Shown here: positions 10,244-20,099 of the stretch, piece by piece
Layout of the letters: every line of letters begins with the position of its first letter
How positions within the stretch are numbered: the first letter of the stretch is position 1
From: Pseudoalteromonas sp. GCY
GTDB lineage: Bacteria > Pseudomonadota > Gammaproteobacteria > Enterobacterales > Alteromonadaceae
Length of the DNA stretch: 64,000 nt
Assembly: GCF_016695175.1 (NCBI RefSeq)
Contig: NZ_CP068023.1
Location: 856,501 to 920,500 of the forward strand
Direction: 5' to 3'
Program-made: the position numbers and the translations under genes
Notes under the pieces: model-generated
Told to the model about the DNA's origin: nothing
Seen by the model: only the letters and a program-made list of their open reading frames with translations
The model's database searches: none

Positions 10244-12148
10244 TTATTTGTCCTCTTTAAGCACATAGATCTCGCCGTCGAAGCTGCCTTGAATAGTCAG
10301 TCCTTGGCCTGCCAGTTCCTTGAGATATTCAATATGCTCTTGGGTGATATGTTGGCCCGGCACCAAAAGCGGAATACCCGGAGGATACGGGGTGACTAAA
10401 CCCGCACAAATACGGTTGTTGCTCTTGCTAATAGGTACAGACTCACGCTCGCCGTAGAAGGCATCACTAGGAATACAAGCAAGGTCAATAGCGGGTAAAT
10501 TCTCTGGTAAGCGCGAGCGTCGCGTTGACTTCGATAGTTTTACCTTGCCGCCATCGAGTTTCTTTAAGGCATTGTATAAACGAATGATCTTTGAGCGTGT
10601 ACCACCCAAGGTTAGTAAGACTAAGATGGTACTGTGCGTGTATTTCTCAATCTCCAGCCCAATTTCGTCCAGCAGAAACTTATGAATATCCTTTAATGAG
10701 TATGGCAGTTCACTAATATCGATGAGGATTTTAAGCGGATCATGCCCCATATTATCGCCACTAAAATGTGGGAATATGTTCATAAAATCTTGCTTATCAA
10801 GCACTTTTATATGTTTGAGCGAGGCCATCTGCTGTTTAAACTCTGCAACATGGTTCAGCAGCGCATTGAGTAACTTATAGCCTTCCATCTCTAACTGCTT
10901 TTGGCACACATCCAAAGACGCAATAAGCTGGTATTTTGGCGAGGTGCTGGCGTAGATACTGTAAATTTCACGGAAAAAATCAGCATCAAAATCAGGGTCG
11001 TTAATATGGATATAAGATGCCTGCGAAAATGCCGATACGACTTTATGCGCCGAATGGGTGACATAATCGGCACCTGCATGAATGGCGGAATAATGGCGCA
11101 AGCTGGGGTGAAATAGCGAGTAAGCAAACCAAGCTTCATCAATAAAGACTTTGATGCCATGCTGATGGGCAAATTCTACGACTTGTTTCAGGTCGCTCAG
11201 CAAGCCATCATAGGTACAGCCTGTGAGTACCAGTAGTTTTGCATCGGTATTCTGTTCAATCGCTTGCTTAATATCGGCCAGAGAAGGCGGTGCGAATATG
11301 CCATATTTGGGGTTTAAAATACTCGATAAATAGATAGGGAAACTGGCCGATTGCAAAATGCCATAGTGCACAGACTTATGGCAATTGCGGTCGATGATCA
11401 CCTTATCGCCCTTGCGAAGGAGGGTTTGCAAAATAATTTTATTCGAGGTGGACGAACCGTTGGTCACGAAGTAGGTGCGTTTAACCTCAAACGTTGCTGC
11501 TGCGGATTCCTGAGCGCGGCCAATGGTATTGGTGCTGTCTGACAGTGAACCTAACGAATCAACCGATACAGACAAGTCTCCGACAAATACATTACGGCCA
11601 TAGAATTGATAAAAATCTTTGATATAAGGAGAGTTTCTAAAGCTCGAACCGCCGCTGTGACCTGGAGTATGCCAAGAGTCGTTCGCTTCGCCGACATAAC
11701 TGCGATACGCCGTCCAAAATGGCGTCTCGGCTCTGTCATCAAAGTCGTTGATCATATAACCTAAAATGGCTTCAGGATCTGAGATAACTTCATCTTTAAA
11801 GAAGAAAGACTCGATTTCCTCGGATTCGTTGACTATCTCAAGCCCTTTAGTGTCATCGCCAATAACGTAAACCGGTAATTCTAGACGAATACTTTTTAGT
11901 TGCTCGATAAAGCGACTATAGGTTTGTTCGCCACTTTTCTGTTGCACATCCCAACTCAGCACGACGGCTTGAATATCACCATCTTCAGTGACATGCTCCA
12001 AGGCTTTTGAAAGTTCGAGACATTCAATAATATCGATTTGAACATCCTCTCGCTCAAAGTTAGGGATTGTTTTTGACAGATTGCTTGAGAGCGCTTGCAA
12101 TACGGCTGGCTCTTGTTCTATTAACAAGATACGAAGGACAGGTAGCAT
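10244..12148 (-). CDS. Orn/Lys/Arg decarboxylase-family PLP enzyme
   Basis: A pyridoxal-phosphate amino-acid decarboxylase of the bacterial fold-type I ornithine/lysine/arginine group. Residues 1-130 resemble the receiver-like wing domain of E. coli LdcI (RILLIEQEP, ending near the FFFKDE segment). The core follows with TPGHSGGSSF, FVTNGSSTSNKI, VIIDRNCHKS, FIDEAWFAYS and the PLP lysine in HSAHKVVSAFSQASY. The C-terminal domain ends YPPGIPLLVPGQ, also typical. At 634 residues it is about 80 shorter than LdcI (715). No cognate amino-acid/polyamine antiporter lies beside it, so an acid-resistance pair is not encoded here. Substrate (arginine, lysine or ornithine) cannot be told from sequence alone. 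Confidence 0.88.
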   Translation of the reverse strand: MLPVLRILLIEQEPAVLQALSSNLSKTIPNFEREDVQIDIIECLELSKALEHVTEDGDIQAVVLSWDVQQKSGEQTYSRFIEQLKSIRLELPVYVIGDDTKGLEIVNESEEIESFFFKDEVISDPEAILGYMINDFDDRAETPFWTAYRSYVGEANDSWHTPGHSGGSSFRNSPYIKDFYQFYGRNVFVGDLSVSVDSLGSLSDSTNTIGRAQESAAATFEVKRTYFVTNGSSTSNKIILQTLLRKGDKVIIDRNCHKSVHYGILQSASFPIYLSSILNPKYGIFAPPSLADIKQAIEQNTDAKLLVLTGCTYDGLLSDLKQVVEFAHQHGIKVFIDEAWFAYSLFHPSLRHYSAIHAGADYVTHSAHKVVSAFSQASYIHINDPDFDADFFREIYSIYASTSPKYQLIASLDVCQKQLEMEGYKLLNALLNHVAEFKQQMASLKHIKVLDKQDFMNIFPHFSGDNMGHDPLKILIDISELPYSLKDIHKFLLDEIGLEIEKYTHSTILVLLTLGGTRSKIIRLYNALKKLDGGKVKLSKSTRRSRLPENLPAIDLACIPSDAFYGERESVPISKSNNRICAGLVTPYPPGIPLLVPGQHITQEHIEYLKELAGQGLTIQGSFDGEIYVLKEDK

Positions 12149-12460
12149 AATGATATTCGCATTAAAATTTAAAGACTTTCATTAGCATAAAGAAAGCGCA
12201 GTGATTTGTGAAATCAATACTTTGAAAATGTTCCAGAAATTGTAAAACGGATGTAGGCGAGGAAGTTGTTGCGAGTGATGGAAAGTGTGCTATTCAACAT
12301 AGGAAACAGGAAGGTTTCGAGTATCAGGCTTGTCTGAGTTAAATTTGGGATAGGGTGTTTTTGAAGGCTGTATTACGATTGCTTTTCAATGATAAATACA
12401 GTAGTTATAAAAACAACAGTACTAGTAATCATTCAGGCTAACAGATCAATAGGAGTCAAA
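12149..12460. promoter_or_regulatory. Divergent intergenic region between the decarboxylase and beta-propeller genes
   Basis: These 312 bases separate divergently transcribed genes and must hold both promoters. I see no convincing -35/-10 pair, operator or RNA structure and no coding potential beyond the AGGAG ribosome site at 12451-12455 for the downstream gene. Confidence 0.4.
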
Positions 12461-13456
12461 ATGAGATTGGTTAATAATGTTGTGTATGTGTTCTTATTTG
12501 GGTGTTTAATCAGCTTCCCTTCATGGGCTGATACAAATAACTTGTCGGGAACATTGGTTGTTGTAAATAAAAAGGGGGACTCGGTTGATTTCATCGATCT
12601 TAGCAGCCGAAAAATTAAGCTGACGCTCGCAACCGGCAGAGGACCACATGAATTAGCAATGAGTGCCGACGGGCATACGGCTGTTGTCACTAATTATGCA
12701 CGTGGCAATAGTCTAAGTGTTTTTGACGTTCGGCAAGCAAAAAAAGTTAAAACCATTGATTTTTCTCGTTATCCAAGGCCACATGGCGTGTTGTTTTTAA
12801 AAGACCAAAAACGCGTTGCAGTATCGTCTGAAGGCTCCGACAGTGTGGTAATCGTTGATATAGAGTCGGGGAAAATTGATAAAGTAATAGCAACAGAGCA
12901 AAGAGGCTCTCATATGGTGGCGCTGCCGGCGTCTAGCGAGCGTGTTTACACCACAAATATGCGCGCAGATTCAGTGTCTGAATTAGATGTAAAGTCAGGT
13001 GCCTTACTTCGCAAAATTTCAATGCCAAAAGTACCAGAGGCTATCACCATAAATAAAAGTGGCTCAGAGCTCTGGGTTGGTAGCAACGATGATGGCTTAG
13101 TTACCGTGTTTGATGTAGCAAATGAGCGTATAATTAAGCAATGGAAAGGCTATAGCTTTCCATACCGTGTGTTACTTACCCGCGATGAGCAGTTTGCTGT
13201 GATCTCAGACTATAGGAATCACACCCTTGATGTGATCGATGCAATGCACAAAGAAAAGCTGCGTCAAATAAAGTTTGAGCCGGGAACAGGACCAAAAGGC
13301 GTGATCCTCCATCCAGACGATCGCACTTTATTTTTATCCGCTTACCAAAAAAATAAGGTCCTTGTTATAGATATTGTATCTGGCAAAACCTTATTTGAAC
13401 TCCCTACTGGTAACGGACCAGATGGAATAGGGTATTCAGCAGTTGTATTGCCTTAG
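12461..13456 (+). CDS. Exported YVTN-type beta-propeller protein
   Basis: The ATG at 12461 follows AGGAG by five bases and starts a signal peptide (hydrophobic VVYVFLFGCLISF, likely cleavage after SWA-D at about 23). The mature part consists of repeated propeller blades with the pattern x-VVVNKKGDSVDFIDL, HELAMSADGHTAVVTNY, HGVLFLKDQKRVAVSS and AITINKSGSELWVGSN; about seven blades fit in the roughly 308 mature residues. Such YVTN repeat proteins are secreted or periplasmic, often of unknown ligand. The protein has no catalytic motif I recognise. An in-frame ATG at 12389 would place extra residues before the signal peptide and is rejected. Confidence 0.8.
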   Translation: MRLVNNVVYVFLFGCLISFPSWADTNNLSGTLVVVNKKGDSVDFIDLSSRKIKLTLATGRGPHELAMSADGHTAVVTNYARGNSLSVFDVRQAKKVKTIDFSRYPRPHGVLFLKDQKRVAVSSEGSDSVVIVDIESGKIDKVIATEQRGSHMVALPASSERVYTTNMRADSVSELDVKSGALLRKISMPKVPEAITINKSGSELWVGSNDDGLVTVFDVANERIIKQWKGYSFPYRVLLTRDEQFAVISDYRNHTLDVIDAMHKEKLRQIKFEPGTGPKGVILHPDDRTLFLSAYQKNKVLVIDIVSGKTLFELPTGNGPDGIGYSAVVLP

Positions 13457-13490
13457 GCTAACCATCACGTCGATACGAATGTGGCGTGAA

Positions 13491-13516
13491 GTAGGAGCTG
13501 CTTTACGCAGCGATCT
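13491..13516 (+). repeat. Solitary degenerate half of the GTAG palindromic repeat
   Basis: GTAGGAGCTGCTTTACGCAGCGAT has the same layout (GTAGGAGC, short hairpin, CGAT) as the first arm of the repeat units in the arrays at 34151-35022 and 61478-62374, but with a changed and compensated hairpin (GCTGCtttacGCAGC). It looks like a diverged single copy downstream of the beta-propeller gene. Confidence 0.5.
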
Positions 13517-13605
13517 GTGTTTTCATATCGCTTGAACAATTTTACGAAACAACAAATTCACGGTAACCACCACAAATAAAAGTTGTGCTTATGCTAAAAC
13601 AAAGA

Positions 13606-14241
13606 TTAACTATCAGTCTTCTCTTTAAACTCACATAAGTCTTCAATAATACAGCTGCCGCATTTAGGTTTACGCGCGGTGCAAACATAGCGGCCATGGA
13701 GAATGAGCCAGTGGTGGACATCTACTTTAAACTCTTTTGGTACCACCTTTTCTAGCTTTTGCTCGACTGCCACCACATCTTTACCCATGGCAAACTTGGT
13801 GCGGTTGGAGACGCGGAAGATATGGGTGTCTACAGCGATAGTAGGCCAGCCAAAAGCGCAGTTTAATACCACGTTTGCGGTTTTTCGGCCGACACCAGGC
13901 AGAGCCTCTAGCGCTTCACGGTTTTCGGGGACTTCGGAGCCGTGTTTGTCGACGAGGATCTGACACATTTTATAAACGTTATTGGCTTTTGAATTAAATA
14001 AACCAATGGTTTTGATATAGTCTCTTAAGCCTTCAAGGCCGAGCTCCAGAATTTTCTCTGGTGTGTTGGCAACAGGGAACAATTTGCGTGTCGCTTTGTT
14101 CACTCCAACATCAGTGGCTTGTGCTGAGAGGGTAACGGCAACTAAAAGCTCGAATGGTGACGAGTATTCTAGTTCGGTTTCAGGGTGCGGATTTTCGTCC
14201 CTGAGTCGCGTGAGTATTTCTATACGTTTTTGTTTATTCAT
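13606..14241 (-). CDS. nth: Endonuclease III (DNA glycosylase/AP lyase)
   Basis: Base-excision repair enzyme that removes oxidised pyrimidines and nicks abasic sites. The 211 residues equal E. coli Nth. The helix-hairpin-helix LPGVGRKTANVV carries catalytic K120, and D138 follows in IAVDTHIFRVSNR. The C-terminal 4Fe-4S loop CTARKPKCGSCIIEDLC has the C-x6-C-x2-C-x5-C spacing. It lies 99 bases after rsxE as last gene of the rsx cluster, the same order as in E. coli. Confidence 0.97.
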   Translation of the reverse strand: MNKQKRIEILTRLRDENPHPETELEYSSPFELLVAVTLSAQATDVGVNKATRKLFPVANTPEKILELGLEGLRDYIKTIGLFNSKANNVYKMCQILVDKHGSEVPENREALEALPGVGRKTANVVLNCAFGWPTIAVDTHIFRVSNRTKFAMGKDVVAVEQKLEKVVPKEFKVDVHHWLILHGRYVCTARKPKCGSCIIEDLCEFKEKTDS

Positions 14242-14340
14242 AAGATTTACTTGCTAAATTCAATGACGGTAGCATGCGGTTATTTTCATTAAGCAGCGAT
14301 AGTGACGGTATCGCTGCTTAATGGCATTATTATTTCCGCA

Positions 14341-15039
14341 TTAGTTTAAGTTAGTGACCCGCGCTCTTGGGCCTTTTACTTCTTCTGCTGTTGGCGCTGC
14401 TTTGGCTTTGAGTTGAGCGTCGATAATGTTTTTAGCAGCAATCAAAAAGCCAAGTCCTAAAAAGGCGCCCGGTGGCAGGATTGCAACTAAAAATTGATGA
14501 TCGAATGAGAAGATCTCAATACGCAATACACTTGCCCAGTTGCCAAGGAGTAGCTCGGCACCATCAAATAGTGTTCCTTGACCAATCAATTCGCGCATTG
14601 CACCCAGTACAAATAGCACCAGTGCAAAACCCAGTCCCATCATTAAACCATCCCAAACCGATAACAGCGGACTATTCTTCGAAGCGAATGCCTCGGCACG
14701 ACCAATAATGGCGCAGTTGGTCACTATCAACGGAATAAATATACCAAGGGATTGATACAGACCAAAGGTATAAGCGTTCATGAGTAGTTGAATAACCGTA
14801 ACAAAGGCGGCGATGATCATTACAAATACTGGAATACGAATGTCTTTTGGCACCCAATTTCTCACTACGGATACGGTAAAGTTAGAACCAACCAGTACCA
14901 GTAGTGTAGCGATACCAAGCCCTAACGCATTGGTTACCGTTGAAGTCACAGCAAGGAGCGGACACAGCCCTAAAAGCTGCACCAGTGCGGGGTTATTTTG
15001 CCATGTTCCTTCTTGAAAGAGCGATTTTAACTGACTCAT
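14341..15039 (-). CDS. rsxE: Rsx/Rnf electron transport complex subunit E
   Basis: Integral membrane subunit of the six-subunit Rsx/Rnf complex. I chose the ATG at 15039 ([13 protein letters not shown]), which overlaps the rsxG stop as ATGA, in preference to an upstream in-frame codon at 15054. About six membrane helices are visible, including [18 protein letters not shown], the hallmark shared with the paralogous RsxA. The length of 232 residues is normal. Confidence 0.95.
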   Translation of the reverse strand: MSQLKSLFQEGTWQNNPALVQLLGLCPLLAVTSTVTNALGLGIATLLVLVGSNFTVSVVRNWVPKDIRIPVFVMIIAAFVTVIQLLMNAYTFGLYQSLGIFIPLIVTNCAIIGRAEAFASKNSPLLSVWDGLMMGLGFALVLFVLGAMRELIGQGTLFDGAELLLGNWASVLRIEIFSFDHQFLVAILPPGAFLGLGFLIAAKNIIDAQLKAKAAPTAEEVKGPRARVTNLN

Positions 15040-15671
15040 TGCGACACCTCGCAAGTATTAGGCGCGTTAAATAGCGCATCAAAATGAGTTTTGGCAAACC
15101 ATGCTGCCTGATTTACCGAGGTTACCACGGCACGTGGGGTAATGGTTGCGCCGGTAAATGAATCAAATTGACCGCCGTCTTTTTTTACATTCATTTTTGG
15201 GTCTGCTTCACCTTCAACTTGAACGCCGTTGAAAGTCGTAACCCAAGCAGACTTTGCAAGCTCTACCTTATCACCAAGGCCTGGGGTTTCTTCATGGCGC
15301 GTTACACGCACACCTGAGATCAGACCTTGTCTATCGACAGCGGTTAAGACATCGATATTGCCACTGTAGCCTTTTGGGGTGATATGTCTCACTAACAGGG
15401 CTGAGGGTTCGCCATTGAGTCTGGCTCTGTAAATTGTGTGCGGGCCGTCTGGGCCGAGTTCTAAGGCGTTGCTGGTGGTGCAATCCAAATACAGTGTATT
15501 GTCATACTTATCTGCTGCAATCACCTGAGAAAGCAGTTGCATCAGGTGCTGCTGCTCTTGGCTGGCAATTTTATCTTTGGTGAGGTCATTAATCAGTGCG
15601 ACCGCTCCTGTTGTTGCCAGTGCAAATGCTGCGAGGATGAGGCCATTTTTCTGCATCGATTGAATTATCAT
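15036..15671 (-). CDS. rsxG: Rsx/Rnf electron transport complex subunit G
   Basis: Periplasmic flavoprotein subunit anchored by one N-terminal helix ([17 protein letters not shown]). The FMN is attached by a phosphoester bond to the threonine of the motif [11 protein letters not shown] near residue 175, which is present. Both ends overlap its neighbours by the four bases ATGA (with rsxD upstream and rsxE downstream), showing tight coupling. 211 residues; E. coli 206. Confidence 0.95.
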   Translation of the reverse strand: MIIQSMQKNGLILAAFALATTGAVALINDLTKDKIASQEQQHLMQLLSQVIAADKYDNTLYLDCTTSNALELGPDGPHTIYRARLNGEPSALLVRHITPKGYSGNIDVLTAVDRQGLISGVRVTRHEETPGLGDKVELAKSAWVTTFNGVQVEGEADPKMNVKKDGGQFDSFTGATITPRAVVTSVNQAAWFAKTHFDALFNAPNTCEVSQ

Positions 15672-16729
15672 GATTTTGCTCCATGACCATAAGTACGAGG
15701 CTGAGTGTAATGATCGATAAGTGGTACTGCCATATTCATGATCACAACTGCAAATGCAACGGCGTCTGGATAGCCACCAAATTGACGAATAACATAGACA
15801 GTTAAGCCGATTGCCGCGCCGTAAATCAGGCGACCTAAGTTAGTGGTGGAGGCCGATACCGGATCGGTGGCAATAAAGAAGGCACCAAGCATAGCGCCGC
15901 CACTTAACAAGTGGAATAGGGTGCCTGGCTCTGACTCAGGGGCAATGATATAGCCAATCGCACTAGCAAGGCCAAGACTGGCAATAAAGGCCACTGGAAT
16001 ATGCCAGTTGATCACTTTGGCTTTTAGCAGGTAAAGACCACCTAGCAAAAAGGCGAGGTTAACATATTGCCAACCAAGTCCTGCAAGCTCTCCGAAACCC
16101 TGCTTATTCATCGCCTCATTCACGGTTAAGCCTTGTGAGACTGCGGTTTTTACCGAGTCTAATGGCGTTGCACCAGTCGCGCCGTCAATCACGCCCGCGC
16201 GCCATACGTCAAGTGTGACACCTTGGCTGGTGGACTCGGTAAAGATCATCGCGAGTTGGTCGACAAAGCTTAGCGACTCTAGCGTGAGCGCTTGAATAGG
16301 TGACCATGAAGTCATTTGTACAGGGAAGGAGATCAGCAATAATACATAGGCCGCCATGGCCGGGTTGAAAAGGTTAAAGCCTAGGCCACCGTATAGCTGT
16401 TTTACAATTGCGATGGCAAAAAATGCGCCAATGACGGTTATCCACCAAGGGGCTAGTGGCGGAATACTGATTGCCAGTAGCACAGCGGTGAGCCAAGCAC
16501 TGCCGTCGCTGAGGCTGGGCCATATCGCTCGACCTCTTAGCTTTAGCACTAGCGCTTCAGCAAGGCTTGCGGTAATAAGCGCCAAAGCCAACTGGATCAA
16601 TACACCAAAACCAAAATAGTAGGTTTGGACTAAGATCCCGGGAATACAGGCTGCCATGACGGTCATCATGATTTTGTTGACCGACTTATGGCTATGATTG
16701 TGCGGGGATGAGGCCATGGTTAGTTTCAT
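15668..16729 (-). CDS. rsxD: Rsx/Rnf electron transport complex subunit D
   Basis: Polytopic inner-membrane subunit with covalently bound FMN. The attachment motif is IDGATGATPLDSVKT (threonine of TGAT), as in E. coli RsxD around residue 187. The downstream signature SGGAMLGAFFIATDPVSAST is conserved. About nine to ten hydrophobic helices fill its 353 residues. The start overlaps the rsxC stop by ATGA. Confidence 0.95.
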   Translation of the reverse strand: MKLTMASSPHNHSHKSVNKIMMTVMAACIPGILVQTYYFGFGVLIQLALALITASLAEALVLKLRGRAIWPSLSDGSAWLTAVLLAISIPPLAPWWITVIGAFFAIAIVKQLYGGLGFNLFNPAMAAYVLLLISFPVQMTSWSPIQALTLESLSFVDQLAMIFTESTSQGVTLDVWRAGVIDGATGATPLDSVKTAVSQGLTVNEAMNKQGFGELAGLGWQYVNLAFLLGGLYLLKAKVINWHIPVAFIASLGLASAIGYIIAPESEPGTLFHLLSGGAMLGAFFIATDPVSASTTNLGRLIYGAAIGLTVYVIRQFGGYPDAVAFAVVIMNMAVPLIDHYTQPRTYGHGAKS

Positions 16730-19533
16730 GACGGTTCATTTCCTTCTTGTTCTTTCGCTTGCTTCTTCGCTTTTGCTCTTGCAATTGCGGCTTTAACGGC
16801 GGCTTTTTTACGTGCTTCAGGGCTAAGTGCTTGTTGCTGCTCAGATGTGCCCTCAGTACCTTGCTCTGTACGGCTGGAGTCTGTTTCTGATCCCGCCGTT
16901 GGCTCATTTGCTTCTTTGCCTTGCTCACTCACGCTTGCGCCTGCTTCTTCAGCCTCTTTAGCAGCTTTCTTGGCCTTAGCTCTGGCAATTGCGGCAGCAA
17001 CGGCGGCTTTACGTGGATCTTCGTCAGCGCTTTCCGTTGAAGCGGCTTCTGCTTGTTCGCTCACGCTTGCGCCTGCTTCTTCCGCCTCTTTAGCGGCTTT
17101 CTTGGCCTTAGCTCTGGCAATTGCGGCGGCAACAGCGGCTTTACGTGGATCTTCCTCAGCGCTTTCGGTTTGAGTAGCCTCTGCTTGCTCGCCTGTGCTC
17201 TCGCCAGCTTCTTTAGCTGCTTTCTTGGCCTTAGCTCTGGCAATTGCGGCGGCAACAGCGGCTTTACGTGGATCTTCCTCAGCGCTTTCGGTTTGAGTAG
17301 CCTCTGCTTGCTCGCCTGTGCTCTCGCCAGCTTCTTTAGCTGCTTTCTTGGCCTTAGCTCTGGCAATTGCGGCGGCAACAGCGGCTTTACGTGGATCTTC
17401 CTCAGCGCTTTCGGTTTGAGTAGCCTCTGCTTGCTCGCCTGTGCTCTCGCCAGCTTCTTTAGCTGCTTTCTTGGCCTTAGCTCTGGCAATTGCGGCGGCA
17501 ACGGCGGCTTTACGCGGATCTTCCTCAGCACTTTCTGTTTGAGCGGCTTCTGCTTGTTCGCTCACGCTTTCACCTGCTTCTTCCGCCTGTTTAGCAGCTT
17601 TCTTGGCCTTAGCTCTGGCAATTGCGGCAGCAACGGCGGCTTTTTTATCGCTTGGCGCTGCATTGGCTTCAGGTTCAGCAGTGTCTTCTGCGGCTGCTTT
17701 TTTGGCTTTAGCCCGGGCGATTGCAGCAGCTACGGCTGCCTTTTTATCACCTGTTGCTGTAGCTGCTGGCTCAGACTCTGGTGACGCTTGGGCTGCAGCC
17801 TTTTTCGCTTTAGCACGAGCAATGGCGGCGGCTACTGCATCTTTTTTATCTGTGCTTTCAGGCTGGTCAGTTTTTTCTTCTTTATATTTACGCGCCTGCG
17901 CTTTGCGTTTTGCACGCGCTTCAGCAATGGCACTGTTATCCGGCTCTAACTCGCCGTTCTCACCACGTTTGGCTTTGGCGCGTGCAATCGCAGCTTGGAC
18001 CGCGGATTTATCTGATTGCTTATCTTTAACGCGTGAGAGTGCTTCTTGCACTTTTTCTTTATCAGCGGCTTTTGGCGCAGCACCCGCCGAACGGCGTTTA
18101 TGTTTATTTTGGCGCTCTTCTTGTTCGCGCTCTAAGCGCTCTTTTCTTGCTTCAAAACGCTCTTTAGCGCGTTCTGCTTTGACCTGTTCAAGCTTTTGTT
18201 CGCGAATGTCGGCTTTGGCCACTCGATAGTATTGCACCAAGGGGATTTCGCTTGGGCAAACATAAGAGCACGCACCGCATTCGATACAGTCAAAGAGGTT
18301 ATATTCTTCTAGCTTTTGGTACTCTTTGCCTTTAGCAAACCATTGCAACTGCTGAGGCAATAGGCTTTGCGGGCAGGCATCGGCACAAGCACTACAGCGA
18401 ATACATGCCTTTTCATCACCCGGGATCGCAAGTTCTTGGTTGTCTGGCGCGAGTATACAGTTGGTGGTTTTGACCACTGGGATCCTAACCGATGGCAAGG
18501 TAAAGCCCATCATTGGACCGCCCATAACGACGCGCTGCGCCTCTACTGGCGAAAAGCCTTGTGAGTCTAGCAGGTGCTTTATTTCAGTGCCGAGTAAAGC
18601 CCACACGTTGCTTGGCTGAGTAATGGTATTACCGGTTACGGTAACTACGCGCTCGATAAGTGGTTTACCCTCAAAAATAGCTTGCCAAATTGCGAACAGT
18701 GTTCCGACGTTCTGCACCAGAACGCCGATATCCGCTGGTATTCCAGCACTTGGTACTTCTATGGAGGTTAATAGCTTGACCAGTTGCTTTTCACCACCAG
18801 AGGGGTATTTGGTTGGCACACTACGGACTAAGATATCCTGATTATGCTGAGTCGCTGCGGTGATAGCTGCAATAGCCTCAGGTTTATTATCTTCAATGCC
18901 AAACAGCACCTTTTGTGGCTTTAATATACCTTGTAGCACTTCGACGCCAGCGATGATTTCTTTGGCGTGTTCACGCATCAAACGATCATCGGCTGTAATA
19001 TATGGTTCGCACTCAATGCCATTGACGACTAAAAACTCAATGGGCTTTGGGCTGTCTGCTTTGACATAGGTTGGGAATCCCGCACCGCCCATACCAGCAA
19101 TACCAGCTTGGTGGATAATATCGATAAGCTGTTTGTTATCAAGCGTGCTAATGTTGCTAATTGGGTTCAGTGGTGTCCACTTATCTTCACCGTCTGGGCG
19201 CAAAATAATACTGAGCTCAGGTAGTGCAGATGGATGCGCCGACGGCATCGGCTTTATCGCTTCAATGGTGCCAGATGTGGGGGCGTGAATGGGTAGCGAC
19301 CAGTTCGTGCCCGGAGCGGTTAAAGCTTGTCCTTTAAGGACGTGATCGCCAGAGTTAACTAACAGGCTACCATTGGCACCAATGTGCTGTTTCAGTGGCA
19401 GGATTAGTTTATCAGGCAAAGGTAAACGAGCAATCGGTTGTTGGTTGGATAATGTCTTTTGCTCTGGTGGATGGATGCCACCTGGGAACTGCCACAGTTT
19501 TCCGCTTTCTATTTGTTCAAGTAATGTTTCCAC
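16726..19533 (-). CDS. rsxC: Rsx/Rnf electron transport complex subunit C with expanded repeat tail
   Basis: Peripheral subunit that carries the NADH/flavin-binding region and two 4Fe-4S clusters. The N-terminal part has GMGGAGFPTYVK and IECEPYITADDRLM; the clusters are CIRCSACADACPQS (about 376-389) and CIECGACSYVCPS (about 415-427). From about residue 455 the protein becomes an Ala/Lys/Glu-rich tail with ten copies of AAIARAKAK-type helices joined by acidic Ser/Thr linkers. E. coli RsxC (740 residues) has a shorter version of the same tail; this one reaches 935 residues. Three successive 41-residue units are identical. Tail function is unknown; a coiled or scaffold-like helix is plausible. 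Confidence 0.95.
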   Translation of the reverse strand: METLLEQIESGKLWQFPGGIHPPEQKTLSNQQPIARLPLPDKLILPLKQHIGANGSLLVNSGDHVLKGQALTAPGTNWSLPIHAPTSGTIEAIKPMPSAHPSALPELSIILRPDGEDKWTPLNPISNISTLDNKQLIDIIHQAGIAGMGGAGFPTYVKADSPKPIEFLVVNGIECEPYITADDRLMREHAKEIIAGVEVLQGILKPQKVLFGIEDNKPEAIAAITAATQHNQDILVRSVPTKYPSGGEKQLVKLLTSIEVPSAGIPADIGVLVQNVGTLFAIWQAIFEGKPLIERVVTVTGNTITQPSNVWALLGTEIKHLLDSQGFSPVEAQRVVMGGPMMGFTLPSVRIPVVKTTNCILAPDNQELAIPGDEKACIRCSACADACPQSLLPQQLQWFAKGKEYQKLEEYNLFDCIECGACSYVCPSEIPLVQYYRVAKADIREQKLEQVKAERAKERFEARKERLEREQEERQNKHKRRSAGAAPKAADKEKVQEALSRVKDKQSDKSAVQAAIARAKAKRGENGELEPDNSAIAEARAKRKAQARKYKEEKTDQPESTDKKDAVAAAIARAKAKKAAAQASPESEPAATATGDKKAAVAAAIARAKAKKAAAEDTAEPEANAAPSDKKAAVAAAIARAKAKKAAKQAEEAGESVSEQAEAAQTESAEEDPRKAAVAAAIARAKAKKAAKEAGESTGEQAEATQTESAEEDPRKAAVAAAIARAKAKKAAKEAGESTGEQAEATQTESAEEDPRKAAVAAAIARAKAKKAAKEAGESTGEQAEATQTESAEEDPRKAAVAAAIARAKAKKAAKEAEEAGASVSEQAEAASTESADEDPRKAAVAAAIARAKAKKAAKEAEEAGASVSEQGKEANEPTAGSETDSSRTEQGTEGTSEQQQALSPEARKKAAVKAAIARAKAKKQAKEQEGNEPS
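17151..17519 (-). repeat. Three 123-bp tandem repeats inside rsxC
   Basis: The unit starting CTTCCTCAGCGCTTTCGG (plus strand) recurs at 17151, 17274 and 17397 with exact 123-bp spacing and essentially no base differences. It encodes 41 residues (one AAIARAKAK helix plus an acidic linker). More diverged copies flank it at about 16970-17150 and 17520-17650. Near-identity at synonymous positions means recent duplication or gene conversion. Confidence 0.9.
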
Positions 19534-19542
19534 TTAAACCTC

Positions 19543-20097
19543 TTAATCAATCTGTGTCACAGGAATGGCGTCTAGCTGCCACTTCCACGTTTGCTTGGTC
19601 TGTGCAACCGGGATCATATCAATACAATCGACCGGGCAGGGCTCGACACACAGATCGCAGCCTGTGCACTCGTCGATGAGCACGGTGTGCATTTGCCTAG
19701 TTGCACCAACGATGGCATCAACGGGGCAAGCTTGAATGCATTTGGTACAGCCAATACATTCGTCTTCACGAATGTAAGCCACCTTCTTGACCGGCTCTGC
19801 GTCTTCACCGCCAGCGAGCGGCTTTGCTTCTACGCCCATTAAGTCCGCCAGTTTTTTTACTGTTGCTTCACCGCCGGGAGGGCATTTATTTACGTCATCG
19901 CCATTCGCAATCGCTTCAGCGTACGGTCGACAGCCGGGATAGCCACACTGGCCGCATTGAGTTTGTGGAAGAATGGCGTCTATCTGTTCAACAATTGGGT
20001 TGCTTTCAACTCGGTATTTCACTGCGGCATAGCCAAGCACAATACCAAAAATAAGCGCCAGCGCACCAAGCGCAAGTAATGCGTAAAGTAATGTCAT
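19543..20097 (-). CDS. rsxB: Rsx/Rnf electron transport complex subunit B
   Basis: Iron-sulfur subunit of the complex. A single N-terminal membrane helix ([20 protein letters not shown]) is followed by the cysteine motif [18 protein letters not shown] with a later C in KCPPGG, and a ferredoxin-type pair of 4Fe-4S motifs [14 protein letters not shown] and [14 protein letters not shown]. 184 residues; two bases separate its start from the rsxA stop. Confidence 0.96.
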   Translation of the reverse strand: MTLLYALLALGALALIFGIVLGYAAVKYRVESNPIVEQIDAILPQTQCGQCGYPGCRPYAEAIANGDDVNKCPPGGEATVKKLADLMGVEAKPLAGGEDAEPVKKVAYIREDECIGCTKCIQACPVDAIVGATRQMHTVLIDECTGCDLCVEPCPVDCIDMIPVAQTKQTWKWQLDAIPVTQID

Positions 20098-20099
20098 AT

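Noticed and set aside
17053..17784. Long antisense ORFs opposite rsxC
   Set aside because: The Ala/Lys repeat coding sequence lacks stops in other frames; their products are repetitive shadows of the RsxC tail.
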